A DNA stretch of 54,178 nt. Origin: Ruminococcus sp. Its GTDB lineage: Bacteria > Bacillota > Clostridia > Oscillospirales > Ruminococcaceae. The notes below the pieces were generated by a model that did no database searches, was not told the DNA's origin, and saw nothing but the letters and a program-made list of their open reading frames with translations. This document shows positions 36,556-46,427 of the stretch, piece by piece. The stretch's first letter is position 1, and every line of letters begins with the position of its first letter. The translations under genes and the position numbers were made by a program. Where the stretch lies: positions 6,408 through 60,585 of the forward strand of contig SVNL01000003.1 of NCBI GenBank assembly GCA_015066925.1. Direction: 5' to 3'.

Positions 36556-37227
36556 TTACTTCACCCCTGTTTTGTCAAGAATTATTTTCTTTATTGTTTC
36601 AACAACCTGCTCAAGACTAAGTGTTGTAGAATCAACAAGAACGGCGTCATCAGCCTGCTTCAGCGGAGCTATCGGACGATTCATATCGTTATAATCCCTC
36701 TCGATAATATCCTTGAGGATTTCATCATAGCTCGGACAATCAGGCTTGAGAGCAAGCTCTTTATAACGGCGGTTTGCACGTTCTTCCGCAGAAGCTGTGA
36801 GAAATATCTTAACGTCCGCATCAGGAAGCACAACTGTTCCGATATCACGTCCGTCCATTATAACATCATTTTCCTCTGCCATTTTTTTCTGAACATTGAA
36901 AAGATGCTCTCTTACCTCGGGAATTGCAGATACCTTTGAAGCTCCCATTGAAATTTCAGGCTTTCTTATATCTTCTGAAACATCTCTGTCACCAAGAAAT
37001 ACTCTCTGCTGTCCGTCGATATATTTAAGACCTACCTCACATTTATCGAGTGCATTTATTATATCCGCTGTTTCACTCATTCCGTTTTCATTCATATAGA
37101 GTGCTATTGTACGGTATAATGCTCCTGTATCAACATAAATATACCCAAGCTCACTCGCAACGCTTCTGGCAATTGTACTTTTTCCTGCTCCTGCAGGTCC
37201 GTCTATGGCAATATTTACTGTTTTCAT
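36556..37227 (-). CDS. cmk: cytidylate kinase
   Basis: Cmk phosphorylates CMP and dCMP. The 223-residue protein has the P-loop DGPAGAGKST near its start, YVDTGALYR, and the GRDIGTVVLPDADVKIFLTA segment with the lid. SD GGAGG precedes the ATG. It starts 12 bases after the flavoprotein gene. Confidence 0.97.
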   Translation of the reverse strand: MKTVNIAIDGPAGAGKSTIARSVASELGYIYVDTGALYRTIALYMNENGMSETADIINALDKCEVGLKYIDGQQRVFLGDRDVSEDIRKPEISMGASKVSAIPEVREHLFNVQKKMAEENDVIMDGRDIGTVVLPDADVKIFLTASAEERANRRYKELALKPDCPSYDEILKDIIERDYNDMNRPIAPLKQADDAVLVDSTTLSLEQVVETIKKIILDKTGVK

Positions 37228-37239
37228 TTTTATCCTCCG

Positions 37240-38463
37240 TTACATATTTAATCCTGCGCTGTATGCGGTTGAAAATGCTATCTGCAAATTAAATCCGCCT
37301 GTATACGCGTCAACATCTATTACCTCTCCTGCAAAATAGAGTCCTGAAACAAGCTTCGACTCCATTGTTTTAGGATTTATTTCCTTTACCGATACGCCTC
37401 CGCTTGTAATAATCGCTTCATCAATAGGTCTGAAATCGGCAATTGTAATCGGAAACGCTTTTATCAGCTCTGCAAAAGCTTTTCTCTGCTCCTTGGTTAT
37501 TACATTAACCTTCTGCTCCGCAGGAATTCCCGAAAGCCTTACTGCAATCGGTATGAGCTTTGCAGGAAGAAGCTTTCTTATTGCATTTATAAAATCACGA
37601 TTTTGATTTTCACTGAAATCACGCTGTATTCTCATATCAAGCTGTTTCATATCGAGTGCGGGCTTTAAGTCAATTTTTATTTTATAGCGTCCTCGCTCCA
37701 TTTTTCTTATATGAGAGCTTGCACTGAGAATAAGCGGTCCCGATACTCCGAAATGTGTAAAAAGCATCTCGCCCTGCTCGTTATATATAAGCTTTTCTCC
37801 GTCATAGAGCTTTACAGCTACATTGCGCAGTGAAAGTCCCATCATTTCAGAGCAGTATTTCTCAACCGAAACAAGCGGAACAAGTGAGGGATATATCGGA
37901 GTTATCGTATGCCCCACGCTCTCGGCAAGCTTATAGCCGTCGCCTGTTGAGCCTGTATTCGGGTACGATTTTCCTCCTGTTGCAATCAGTACGGACTGAG
38001 AGTTATACTCCTTTCCGCCTGCGATGACTCCTGTACACACTCCGTCGTCAACAAGAATTTTTGTTACACGGCAATTTATTACTCTTGCTCCAAGCTTTTT
38101 AAGCTCTTTTTCAAGTGCGTCAACTACATCCTGCGCATTATCACTTACAGGAAACACTCTGTTTCCACGCTCTGTTTTAAGCGGAACACCAAGCTGTTCA
38201 AAGAAGTCTATAACGTCCTGTGAATTAAATCCCGAAAAAGCGCTGTATAGAAATCTCGGATTTACAGGAACATTATTCATAAGCTCTTCATTTGTGCAGT
38301 TATTTGTGACGTTACAGCGTCCTTTTCCTGTTATACGAAGCTTTCGTCCTATTCTCTCGTTTTTTTCAAAGATTATAACGCTTCTTCCCATTCGTGCGGC
38401 TGTTATTCCTGCGACAGCTCCTGCCGCACCTCCGCCGATTATAATTATATCACTGTTTGTCAT
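37240..38463 (-). CDS. HI0933/YtfN-like FAD-dependent oxidoreductase
   Basis: A 407-residue flavoprotein. The Rossmann FAD motif GGGAAGAVAGITAAR is at the N-terminus, followed by IGRKLRITGKGRCNVTN, typical of the HI0933/BaiN family, and the C-terminal GLYFAGEVIDVDAYTGGFNLQ. The true substrate is unknown for most members. The ATG overlaps the DUF3006 stop by four bases, showing coupling. Confidence 0.92.
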   Translation of the reverse strand: MTNSDIIIIGGGAAGAVAGITAARMGRSVIIFEKNERIGRKLRITGKGRCNVTNNCTNEELMNNVPVNPRFLYSAFSGFNSQDVIDFFEQLGVPLKTERGNRVFPVSDNAQDVVDALEKELKKLGARVINCRVTKILVDDGVCTGVIAGGKEYNSQSVLIATGGKSYPNTGSTGDGYKLAESVGHTITPIYPSLVPLVSVEKYCSEMMGLSLRNVAVKLYDGEKLIYNEQGEMLFTHFGVSGPLILSASSHIRKMERGRYKIKIDLKPALDMKQLDMRIQRDFSENQNRDFINAIRKLLPAKLIPIAVRLSGIPAEQKVNVITKEQRKAFAELIKAFPITIADFRPIDEAIITSGGVSVKEINPKTMESKLVSGLYFAGEVIDVDAYTGGFNLQIAFSTAYSAGLNM

Positions 38464-38681
38464 TCTTCTCTCTTCTTCCTTAGGCGGTTTCTATACATTG
38501 AAGCTAGCTTCTCTTTTCTTGCGGCAGTTGCTTCTGAATCGACTATGTATTTGCCGTCTGATTCTTTGAGGACATCGCCCCCCTTTGCATTTTCCGCAAG
38601 CTCGGAGATATGTACTTCAATTATTTTATCGTCTGCTTCTATTACAGCGATATCGTTTTCTATTCTGTCAAGAATAAGCAT
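38460..38681 (-). CDS. DUF3006 small protein
   Basis: A 73-residue protein with an N-terminal beta-rich part (LILDRIENDIAVIEADD) and a basic helical C-terminus rich in Lys and Arg, matching DUF3006. The family is often coded next to ComEC-like metallo-beta-lactamase-fold proteins, and one lies nearby at 39145-40080. Function unknown. SD AGAGG. Confidence 0.8.
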   Translation of the reverse strand: MLILDRIENDIAVIEADDKIIEVHISELAENAKGGDVLKESDGKYIVDSEATAARKEKLASMYRNRLRKKREE

Positions 38682-38782
38682 ATTTCTACCTCTTTATAAT
38701 TTTATATACTTTAACATTATCTCAATCGTAAAATATATCAGTATATGATTTTCATTCCTCTGTATACAACATCCACCAACAG

Positions 38783-39127
38783 TCAACAAGAATAATCGAC
38801 ATAATGATAGTAATTACTAAAATAAGATAATACCACCATTTTTTTATAATTTATAAATCCCAAAATCATATTTGCGGCATTTATAATCGTTGCTATTGGC
38901 ATTGTCCATTCGGGGATACTATATGTTAAATCATAATATATGTTTTTTATTGCAGAACTATTGCGTACAAATTTATCATATATCGCTCTTGACAAATCAG
39001 GCATAAATGTTCCCGCATAACAAAGACAATATGTAATGATACATGTCGGCATATAGCAAATAAAATAAGCGAAAAAGCATAACAAACCAAAAACAAATAT
39101 ATACTTGAAAATCTTTTTGTTTTTCAT
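38783..39127 (-). CDS. uncharacterised small membrane protein
   Basis: A 114-residue protein I do not recognise. It has a basic start, two close hydrophobic segments (about 8-42) rich in Cys, Tyr and Phe, and another hydrophobic stretch around 76-95. SD AAGGTGATAAT supports translation. Its base composition is more A/T-rich than its neighbours, and it separates the MBL-fold gene from DUF3006, which are often adjacent. It may be a recent insertion in the operon. Confidence 0.6.
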   Translation of the reverse strand: MKNKKIFKYIFVFGLLCFFAYFICYMPTCIITYCLCYAGTFMPDLSRAIYDKFVRNSSAIKNIYYDLTYSIPEWTMPIATIINAANMILGFINYKKMVVLSYFSNYYHYVDYSC

Positions 39128-39144
39128 ATTATCACCTTATATCA

Positions 39145-40080
39145 CTATCTTTCGGTTTTTACATCTATCCCCTCACCGTCAGATACTACGACAACCGTTC
39201 CGGATAAATCGGTACGATATATATTCTTTTTATCGGTGTATTTTCCTATGCGGCTTACAGCTTCATCCTCGGGATGATTGTAGGAATTGCCCTCACCACA
39301 CATTATCACAGTATAATCAGGTCGAAGCTTTGCCATAAGCTCTTCGCTTGAAGAGGTACTGCTTCCATGATGACCTGCTTTATAAACCGTACATTTATCA
39401 ATAAGTCCGCTTTTAATAAAATGCTTCTCAGCCTTTTTTTCAGCGTCACCCGTAAAAACAAAGCTGTTTCTGCCGTGATTTAAAATTACTCCGACAGAAT
39501 AATTGTTTAAATTACTGCATTTTTCTTCCGGCGCAAGCAATACAGCCTCTGCTTCTCCGAGATTTATTTCTGCTCCTGTTTCAGCTTCTGTAATTTCAAT
39601 ATCGGCTTCGTCCAGAGCTGTGAGGAAATCCTCGAAGTAGCGTGTTGTCGGAATATCCTCGTCGGGCAAATATGGCATTATAACTTCACCTATATCTACC
39701 TGTGAAATGATTTCTCCCATACATCCCATATGGTCCGAATGAGGATGAGTTGCTACCACAAAATCAAGCTTCTTTATATTTTTGTTTTTCAGATAGCTCA
39801 GAACGGTTTCACTCTTATCCGTTTCACCGCAGTCGATAAGCATATTTTTATCGGGAGTTCGAATTAGAATACAATCTCCCTGTCCGACATCTATATAATG
39901 CACCTCAAGATTTTCGGTACACTCATCGGCTATGCCAAGAAGCTTTTTAAGCTCCCATGGCAAGTCATATCCCTTTGATTCCGCCGCGGACATTGCAATC
40001 AGTATAATCGTAAAAATTATACCGATAAAAAATCCTACTTTTTTATTTTCCTTTGTGTTTTTTTGTTTTGCCCTTGCCAT
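39145..40080 (-). CDS. ComEC/Rec2-like metallo-beta-lactamase-fold protein
   Basis: A 311-residue protein with an N-terminal membrane anchor (about 17-33) and an external MBL domain: the HYIDVGQGDCILI strand, the metal motif THPHSDHMG, and later GDAEKKAE and KAGHHGSS. This is the stand-alone version of the ComEC C-terminal nuclease-like domain, with no channel domain. Its start lies 46 bases inside the ygiQ end, with a strong AGGAGG SD. DNA or phosphodiester cleavage is possible but not shown. Confidence 0.9.
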   Translation of the reverse strand: MARAKQKNTKENKKVGFFIGIIFTIILIAMSAAESKGYDLPWELKKLLGIADECTENLEVHYIDVGQGDCILIRTPDKNMLIDCGETDKSETVLSYLKNKNIKKLDFVVATHPHSDHMGCMGEIISQVDIGEVIMPYLPDEDIPTTRYFEDFLTALDEADIEITEAETGAEINLGEAEAVLLAPEEKCSNLNNYSVGVILNHGRNSFVFTGDAEKKAEKHFIKSGLIDKCTVYKAGHHGSSTSSSEELMAKLRPDYTVIMCGEGNSYNHPEDEAVSRIGKYTDKKNIYRTDLSGTVVVVSDGEGIDVKTER

Positions 40081-41936
40081 GCTTTTCCTCCTGATTTCTT
40101 AGCGGAGTTTTTACTGTTCTTCATAAAAGGTTTATTTTCAGTCTTTTTATCTTCGTCAACAAGGCATTTCGGTGATTTTCCTATCAAATCATGTCTGCCT
40201 GCTTTTTTCAGTGCTTCAAGCACAAGCTCTTTATTCTGTGGCTTGAAATACTGGAGCAGTGCTCTCTGCATTGCCTTTTCCTTAGCTGTTTTAGGTACAT
40301 ACACCTTTTCCATTGTATAAGGATCAAGCTCTGTATAGAACATTGCTGTTGAAATAGTTCCCGGCGTCGGATAGAAATCCTGAACCTGCTCGGGACGTAT
40401 TTTATTGTCACGCAGGAACAATGCAAGGTCTATCGCTTCTTTCAGCGTGCTTCCCGGATGCGAAGACATAAGATACGGAACAAGATACTGCTCCTTATCC
40501 ATTCCCTTTGTAATCTCGTAAAAGCGTTTCTGAAACGCCTTATATGCCTCTATATGCGGTTTCCCCATTTTATCAAGCACAGCCGCTGAGCAATGCTCGG
40601 GAGCAACTTTAAGCTGTCCGCTTATGTGGTGCCTTATGAGTTCACGCATAAACTCGTCGTTTTTATCCTCCATAAGATAATCATATCTTATTCCCGAACG
40701 AATAAAAACCTTTTTTATTCCTTTGATTTTCCTCAGCTTTCTGAGCATCTGAAGATATTCTGTATGGTCAACGTCAAGAGCTTTACACGGAGTTGGTGCA
40801 AGACACTTCTTTCCCTTACAAAGCCCATGTTCAAGCTGTTTCTTACATGAAGTATGACGGAAATTAGCTGTCGGTCCTCCAACATCATGGATATATCCCT
40901 TGAAATTAGGCATTTGCGTAAGCTTAGCTGCCTCTTCAAGTACGGATTTTTCACTTCGACAGGTTATTTTTCTGCCTTGATGAAGTGCTATTGAACAGAA
41001 ATTACAATATCCGAAACATCCTCTGTTATGAGTTATCGAAAACTGTACTTCCTCAATTCCGGGAACACCGCCAAGTGCTTCATACGACGGATGAAACGCT
41101 CTCATATATGGAAGACTGTATATTTCATCAAGCTCCTCCGTTGTAAGACTATATGCAGGAGGATTTTGTACCAGCATAAGCTTTCCATGACGCTGAATTA
41201 CGATTTTTCCGTAAACCTCGTCCTGCTGGTCATATTGTATTCTCGTTGCTTTGGCATATGCTGTTTTGCTTTCGCTTACCTGCTCAAAGCTCGGACATTC
41301 TGCCGCACCGATTGGTGTATTTATCGGTTCTGTAAGATAGCAGGTTCCTCTTATATCGTGGATTTCGCTTATTTTTTCGCCGTCTGAAAGTCTTTTTGCA
41401 AGCTCTGTAATCTGATGCTCGCCCATACCATACATAAGCAAATCAGCCTTACTGTCTGCCAGCACCGATTTTCTTACCGCATCATCCCAGTAATCGTAAT
41501 GAGCAAAACGCCTCAGTGAAGCTTCAAGTCCTCCGATTGCTATTGCAACGTCACCATATATTTCACGAAGTCTTTGGCAGTACACTATAACGGCTCTGTC
41601 AGGACGTTTTCCTGCAACTCCGCCTGCTGTATATGCGTCGTCGGAGCGTTTTCTCTTTGCGGCTGTATAATGTGCAACCATGGAATCAATATTACCTGAT
41701 GTAACAAGAAATGCAAGCTTTGGTTTACCAAAGCGCATAAAATCTCTGTCGCTTCTCCAATCAGGCTGTGAGATTATTCCGATTGTATATCCAAGCGATT
41801 CTATCAGTCGGGATATTATCGCAACTCCGAAGCTTGGGTGGTCTACATAGGCGTCGCCCGTTATGTATATAAAGTCGAACTGCTCTATCCCAAGCTCGTC
41901 CATTTCTTTTTTTGTAGTCGGTAAAAATCCGTTCAT
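40035..41936 (-). CDS. YgiQ family radical SAM protein
   Basis: A 633-residue protein of the YgiQ (UPF0313) family. It has an N-terminal domain (about 10-280), the radical SAM cluster motif C307-x3-C311-x2-C314 (CFGYCNFC), the DVGGPTANFRHTSC segment typical of the family, and a basic Lys-rich tail (about 595-633). Function unknown. It is eight bases after ftsK with GGAG as SD. Confidence 0.93.
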   Translation of the reverse strand: MNGFLPTTKKEMDELGIEQFDFIYITGDAYVDHPSFGVAIISRLIESLGYTIGIISQPDWRSDRDFMRFGKPKLAFLVTSGNIDSMVAHYTAAKRKRSDDAYTAGGVAGKRPDRAVIVYCQRLREIYGDVAIAIGGLEASLRRFAHYDYWDDAVRKSVLADSKADLLMYGMGEHQITELAKRLSDGEKISEIHDIRGTCYLTEPINTPIGAAECPSFEQVSESKTAYAKATRIQYDQQDEVYGKIVIQRHGKLMLVQNPPAYSLTTEELDEIYSLPYMRAFHPSYEALGGVPGIEEVQFSITHNRGCFGYCNFCSIALHQGRKITCRSEKSVLEEAAKLTQMPNFKGYIHDVGGPTANFRHTSCKKQLEHGLCKGKKCLAPTPCKALDVDHTEYLQMLRKLRKIKGIKKVFIRSGIRYDYLMEDKNDEFMRELIRHHISGQLKVAPEHCSAAVLDKMGKPHIEAYKAFQKRFYEITKGMDKEQYLVPYLMSSHPGSTLKEAIDLALFLRDNKIRPEQVQDFYPTPGTISTAMFYTELDPYTMEKVYVPKTAKEKAMQRALLQYFKPQNKELVLEALKKAGRHDLIGKSPKCLVDEDKKTENKPFMKNSKNSAKKSGGKAWQGQNKKTQRKIKK

Positions 41937-41944
41937 ACAAACTC

Positions 41945-44488
41945 CTAATTCAACTTATTTGCTCTTCTCTCTTCAAACTGCATACGTGACATAAGAACCT
42001 TTCTCGGCTTTGCTCCCTCACTTGGACCTATTACGCCAATCTCTTCAAGCTCATCCATAATTCTTGCGGCTCTCGCATAGCCAAGCTTGAGCTTTCTCTG
42101 GAGCATTGATGTTGAAAGCTGTCCGTTTTCAACTGCTACAGCAATTGCTTTTTCGACATAGTCCTCATCACTTCCGACGGATATGGCTCCCTCGCTGTCC
42201 GAAGTGCTCTTTTCGGATTTAGATACAGGAATACAGCTTTCAACTGCCTGAATAATATCATTGTCAAATTCAAATTCACTCTGTGATTTTACATAATTTA
42301 CTGTAGATTCAACGTCCTTTGATGAAGCAAAACAGCCCTGTATTCTGACAGGCTTTGATGAGCCTATCGGTAAATACAGCATATCACCGTTTCCGAGAAG
42401 CTTTTCTGCTCCTGCCATATCAATAATTGTTCTTGAGTCAATCTGCGACATAACAGAAAGTGCAATTCGGCTTGGGATATTAGCCTTGATAAGTCCTGTA
42501 ATTACATCTGTTGTCGGACGCTGTGTTGCTACAACAAGGTGCATACCTGCCGCACGTCCCATCTGTGCAAGACGGCATATTGAGTCTTCAACCTCTTTTC
42601 CCGCAACAAGCATCATATCCGCAAGCTCGTCTATAAATATTACAATCTGCGGCATTTTTTCTATATCAGGATTGCTTTCAGCCATTGCATTGTATGATTT
42701 AAGGTCGTTTGCACCGTCCTCAGCAAAGATATTATATCTGCGCATCATCTCGGTTACTGCCCATGCAAGTGCACCTGCCGCTTTTTTCGCTTCGGTCACT
42801 ATCGGAATAAGCAGATGCGGAATTCCGTCAAAGACCTTGAATTCAACAATCTTCGGGTCTATAAGTATAAGCTTTACCTCATCCGGAGTAGCATTATAGA
42901 GTATACTCATTATAATCGACCTTGTACATACCGATTTACCTGAACCTGTTGTACCTGCTATTATAACGTGAGGCATTTTTGCTACGTCACCAAGTATTAT
43001 ATTTCCCGCAATATCCTTTCCGACAGCAAATGTAAGCTTGCTCTTGTTGTTTCTGAATTCAGATGATGAAAGGATTTCTCTTAACGTTACCATATCCTTT
43101 TTAGCGTTAGGTACTTCAATTCCCACAGCAGATTTGCCGGGAACAGGCGCTTCTATTCTTACGCCCTGAGCAGCAAGATAAAGTGCGATATCATCTTCAA
43201 GGCTTTTTATTTTCGAAACCTTAACGCCTGCACCTGGCTGAATTTCATAACGTGTTATAGAAGGTCCTCTGTAAATATCGCTTATGCGGACAGTTACACC
43301 GAAGCTGCTTAATGTATTTACAATTACATCAGCCTTTTCACGCATTTCAGCAGAAGCGTCTGCTGAATTTCCTTTATTGTCAGCAAGCTCAAGCAGACTA
43401 AGTGACGGCATTGTATAAAGCGGCTTTGGCTTATCGGCATACTCACTTGTATCAACAAGCTCACTTTTTCTTTCACTTTTCTGAAGCTGTTTTTCCTTTT
43501 CGTCAACAGCCTTATTTATAAGTGCATCAAGACTTTTATTCTCGTTTTTTGAATCCGGTGAATTGTTTTCGCTTTTTTCTGTTTCAGTTTTATGTGGTGG
43601 TTCTTCCTTGATTGAGTTAGTCTGCTGTATTTTATCTGTTGGAAGAGGAATATCAAACAGGAAATCAGGCTCCTGCGTTGTTTTCTTCTTATTACTACTG
43701 CTTTTTATCGTTTTTTCAGCTGAATGGCTGTTTGCAAGCTCGATTGCCTCCATTTCGGCTTCTAAATCATCGGCTTCATCGTCATCGTCGAATGCGTCCT
43801 CAAAATCGCCGCCTGTGAGTATATTCTTTACGCCAATAAAGCATTTTCCAAGCCATATAAACGGCTTGGTAAGCATTTCAAAGAATTGGAGTATTCCCAT
43901 ATTCGTCAGAAGCATTATAAATACAAAGAACATTATAGCGGCTATTATTTTAGCGCCTGTTTCTCCGAAAACCGCCATAAGCGGTCCTGCTATTATCATA
44001 CTTAATACGCCGCCGCCTTTAAGCTCTTTACCTGCACTGTATAGATGTGCAATTTGCTTTGGCAGAGATTTGCCTTCTATTTCTCCGACGAAAACTATCT
44101 GTATTACCGAGCTTGTCAGAAGCGTTAAAGCTCCACCCCATACGGCTCTTCCCGTTACACATTTCTGACTCTTTTCCATTCCTATAAGTATTGATGTATA
44201 AATGAGAATTACCGGCACGAAAAATACTGCCGCACCAAACATTCCAAGCAGAAAATTATGTATTTTATTCCAGCCTGATGTTCCCTCTATCAACGTCATC
44301 AATATTATCAATATTCCTATTGCAAAAAGTAATATTGACCAGAACTGATTTTTTTCGTTTTTAGGTTCGACTGCCTTTCCCGCTTTTTGTCCTGTTGATG
44401 ATTTTTTTTCGGTTTCCTGAGCCTGAGACTGATTTTTTTTCTGACCTGCTGTGGCTTTTGAAGAACTGTTTTTTTTCTGTTCAGCCAT
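41945..44488 (-). CDS. ftsK: DNA translocase FtsK/SpoIIIE
   Basis: A septal DNA pump that clears chromosome ends during division or moves DNA into the forespore. The 847-residue protein has a Lys/Gln/Ser-rich start (1-45), four membrane helices (about 48-200), a charged linker (about 230-375), the RecA-like motor with Walker A GTTGSGKS (512-519), DELADMM and GAEKLLGNGDML, and the winged-helix gamma domain at the C-terminus. The tepA neighbour recalls the Bacillus spoIIIE region. It could be FtsK or SpoIIIE in role. Confidence 0.95.
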   Translation of the reverse strand: MAEQKKNSSSKATAGQKKNQSQAQETEKKSSTGQKAGKAVEPKNEKNQFWSILLFAIGILIILMTLIEGTSGWNKIHNFLLGMFGAAVFFVPVILIYTSILIGMEKSQKCVTGRAVWGGALTLLTSSVIQIVFVGEIEGKSLPKQIAHLYSAGKELKGGGVLSMIIAGPLMAVFGETGAKIIAAIMFFVFIMLLTNMGILQFFEMLTKPFIWLGKCFIGVKNILTGGDFEDAFDDDDEADDLEAEMEAIELANSHSAEKTIKSSSNKKKTTQEPDFLFDIPLPTDKIQQTNSIKEEPPHKTETEKSENNSPDSKNENKSLDALINKAVDEKEKQLQKSERKSELVDTSEYADKPKPLYTMPSLSLLELADNKGNSADASAEMREKADVIVNTLSSFGVTVRISDIYRGPSITRYEIQPGAGVKVSKIKSLEDDIALYLAAQGVRIEAPVPGKSAVGIEVPNAKKDMVTLREILSSSEFRNNKSKLTFAVGKDIAGNIILGDVAKMPHVIIAGTTGSGKSVCTRSIIMSILYNATPDEVKLILIDPKIVEFKVFDGIPHLLIPIVTEAKKAAGALAWAVTEMMRRYNIFAEDGANDLKSYNAMAESNPDIEKMPQIVIFIDELADMMLVAGKEVEDSICRLAQMGRAAGMHLVVATQRPTTDVITGLIKANIPSRIALSVMSQIDSRTIIDMAGAEKLLGNGDMLYLPIGSSKPVRIQGCFASSKDVESTVNYVKSQSEFEFDNDIIQAVESCIPVSKSEKSTSDSEGAISVGSDEDYVEKAIAVAVENGQLSTSMLQRKLKLGYARAARIMDELEEIGVIGPSEGAKPRKVLMSRMQFEERRANKLN

Positions 44489-44559
44489 TCTTTAGCCTGC
44501 TCCTTTCACGTTTTGTTGTTTTATTTAAGCGGCAATTAAGCTTTTGCCTTATTCTGTAA

Positions 44560-45402
44560 TTATGCTATCTTCTGATACACCTCATAACCTATTACCGTAA
44601 TTCCGAGAATAAGAGTGTATATAGAGAAAATTGTGAATTTATTTGATTTTACTATCCAGCTTACCATTTTTATTGCGCATATTCCTACTACTGCCGCAAC
44701 AATAAAGCCTACTATGTACGGCAATACACTGCCGAATTGTTCAGATTCCGAAATTGCGTCCTTAAGCTCAAGAAGACAGCCTGCGAGTATTGTAGGCATT
44801 CCGAGGATAAATGAATATTTTACTGCTGTATCACGAGTAAATCCGCTGAAAAGTCCGCCTGAGATTGTTGAACCTGAACGTGATACTCCCGGAAAGAGTG
44901 CTATTGCCTGAAATATTCCGACTGCAAGTGCGTTTTTCCATGTGATATCACCTGCGGTTTTAGTTCCCTTAACGCACTTGTCAGACAAAAACAGTATAAG
45001 TGACGTATACAGGAAAAGACATCCGAGAGCTATCATATATGTTGTTGAAACCATTTCAATTGTATCCTTCAGCGGTATACAAGGAACAAGTACAAGACAT
45101 GATATGATAAGCATTACTATCATACGTCTTTCGGGATTCATTTTTGTTTTAAAGAGCTTTCCTTTAAAAAGGTCTGCACACATTGAACCTGCTTCCTTGA
45201 TAAGAGCTATAACGTCCTTACGGAATGCGATAAAGGTTGCAAGAAGTGTTCCGAGGTGTAGGATTGCTGAAAAGAACAAGCCCGAACTCTCGGACTTTCC
45301 GAAATAATTCTGATAAAGAGCAAGATGCCCTGAGCTTGAAACAGGTAAAAACTCTGTTAAACCCTGTATAATTCCCTGTATAATTGCGTCAAAAATACTC
45401 AT
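44560..45402 (-). CDS. uppP: undecaprenyl-diphosphatase
   Basis: UppP (BacA) recycles the lipid carrier of cell-wall synthesis by removing a phosphate from undecaprenyl diphosphate; overproduction gives bacitracin resistance. The 280-residue membrane protein has the signatures QGLTEFLPVSSSGHL and PGVSRSGSTISGG, and about eight helices. GGAGG is upstream. It lies 20 bases after tepA and 71 bases before ftsK. Confidence 0.96.
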   Translation of the reverse strand: MSIFDAIIQGIIQGLTEFLPVSSSGHLALYQNYFGKSESSGLFFSAILHLGTLLATFIAFRKDVIALIKEAGSMCADLFKGKLFKTKMNPERRMIVMLIISCLVLVPCIPLKDTIEMVSTTYMIALGCLFLYTSLILFLSDKCVKGTKTAGDITWKNALAVGIFQAIALFPGVSRSGSTISGGLFSGFTRDTAVKYSFILGMPTILAGCLLELKDAISESEQFGSVLPYIVGFIVAAVVGICAIKMVSWIVKSNKFTIFSIYTLILGITVIGYEVYQKIA

Positions 45403-45422
45403 AAATACCTCCGCTATAATAA

Positions 45423-46169
45423 TCAGTCAGCATATCTTTTTTCACTTGTTTCAATAAGCTCATAAAGACTTTCAATTGCGTCACTTAATCCGCCCAGTCT
45501 GTCAATCAGACCTATTTCAACAGCTTTTTCACCTTCTACAACGCTTCCTACATCCATAACAAGCTCTTTTGTATTCATCATAAGACGGCGGAATGTCTTT
45601 TCATCCACCTTACTGTTATGCGTAACAAAATTTATAATTCTGTCCTGCATTTTATCGAAATATGAAAGCGTCTGAGGAACACCCAGAACAGTTCCGTTCA
45701 TTCTTACGGGGTGAATTGTCATTGAAGCTGAGGGAACTATAAATGAACGCTTGGCACACACTGCAAGCGGAACGCCGATTGAATGTCCGCCTCCAAGCAC
45801 AAGTGAAACTGTCGGGGTTTTCATACTTGCGACAAGCTCTGCTATTGCAAGACCTGCTTCAACATCTCCACCGACAGTATTTAAAATTATCACAAGCCCC
45901 TCTATACTTCTATCCTGTTCAATAGCGACAAGCGACGGAATAATATGCTCATACTTCGTTGTTTTATTCTGTGACGACAGAACATAGTGTCCTTCTATCT
46001 GTCCTATAATACTAAGGCAATGAATGAGGTGCTTTGAATTTCTTGAAACAATTTCGCCAGTTTTCTCGATAAGCTCTGCTTCATCGAGCTGTAAATCTAC
46101 TTCGTTTTCTTCCTGAGGCTCATGCTCATTAAAATCAATATTTTTTTCCTGATTATTATTAGTTATCAT
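45423..46169 (-). CDS. tepA: ClpP-like protease TepA (translocation-enhancing protein)
   Basis: A 248-residue cytosolic ClpP-fold protease. An acidic N-terminus (about 8-35) precedes the core; the nucleophile is Ser130 in GGGHSIG and the catalytic His is His153 in MTIHP. The start at 46169 has GGAGG eight bases upstream; a longer frame to 46205 lacks this. In Bacillus tepA is near spoIIIE, and here it opens the cluster that includes ftsK. A good promoter lies at 46255-46283. Confidence 0.9.
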   Translation of the reverse strand: MITNNNQEKNIDFNEHEPQEENEVDLQLDEAELIEKTGEIVSRNSKHLIHCLSIIGQIEGHYVLSSQNKTTKYEHIIPSLVAIEQDRSIEGLVIILNTVGGDVEAGLAIAELVASMKTPTVSLVLGGGHSIGVPLAVCAKRSFIVPSASMTIHPVRMNGTVLGVPQTLSYFDKMQDRIINFVTHNSKVDEKTFRRLMMNTKELVMDVGSVVEGEKAVEIGLIDRLGGLSDAIESLYELIETSEKRYAD

Positions 46170-46254
46170 AAATTTATCCTCCGCTTTAAGCATAAGGCGA
46201 TACACCTTATTATATTACTATTATGCTTTTCAAGCGAAAGGATATACATATATT

Positions 46255-46283
46255 ATTATAAACAATTTTTTTCTTAAAGTCAA
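46255..46283 (-). promoter_or_regulatory. promoter of the tepA cluster
   Basis: Minus strand: TTGACT (46278-46283), 17-base spacer, TATAAT (46255-46260). Confidence 0.75.
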
Positions 46284-46371
46284 CCACAACCCAAACTTTT
46301 CTACGTTAAACCGCAAACTCTCTAAGATTTTATCTCTTTCTTTAATCTTATTTAAAAATGCATAAAAGGAC

Positions 46372-46400
46372 TTGACAAATAGAAACAAATGTTCTATAAT
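46372..46400 (+). promoter_or_regulatory. consensus promoter of the small-protein/HTH/decarboxylase operon
   Basis: TTGACA (46372-46377), 17-base spacer, TATAAT (46395-46400). The spacer contains AAAC-4 bases-GTTC, an imperfect LexA-like box touching the -10. Confidence 0.85.
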
Positions 46401-46427
46401 ATATTTCAAGGAAAGAACGTTTGTTCT
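46383..46427. promoter_or_regulatory. LexA/DinR-like operator pair
   Basis: The perfect palindrome AGAAC-GTTT-GTTCT (46414-46427) matches the Gram-positive LexA form GAAC-N4-GTTC. A second, imperfect site AAAC-N4-GTTC lies at 46383-46394, overlapping the promoter spacer. Binding would block RNA polymerase, so the operon may be induced by DNA damage. This is inference from motif and position. Confidence 0.55.

Noticed and set aside
43563-44168. 201-residue plus-strand ORF in ftsK
   Set aside because: Antisense to the ftsK membrane and linker region; Ser/Ile-rich shadow.
44489-44559. Terminator between uppP and ftsK
   Set aside because: Only a 5-bp GGCAA/TTGCC stem without a T run is present; not enough to call.
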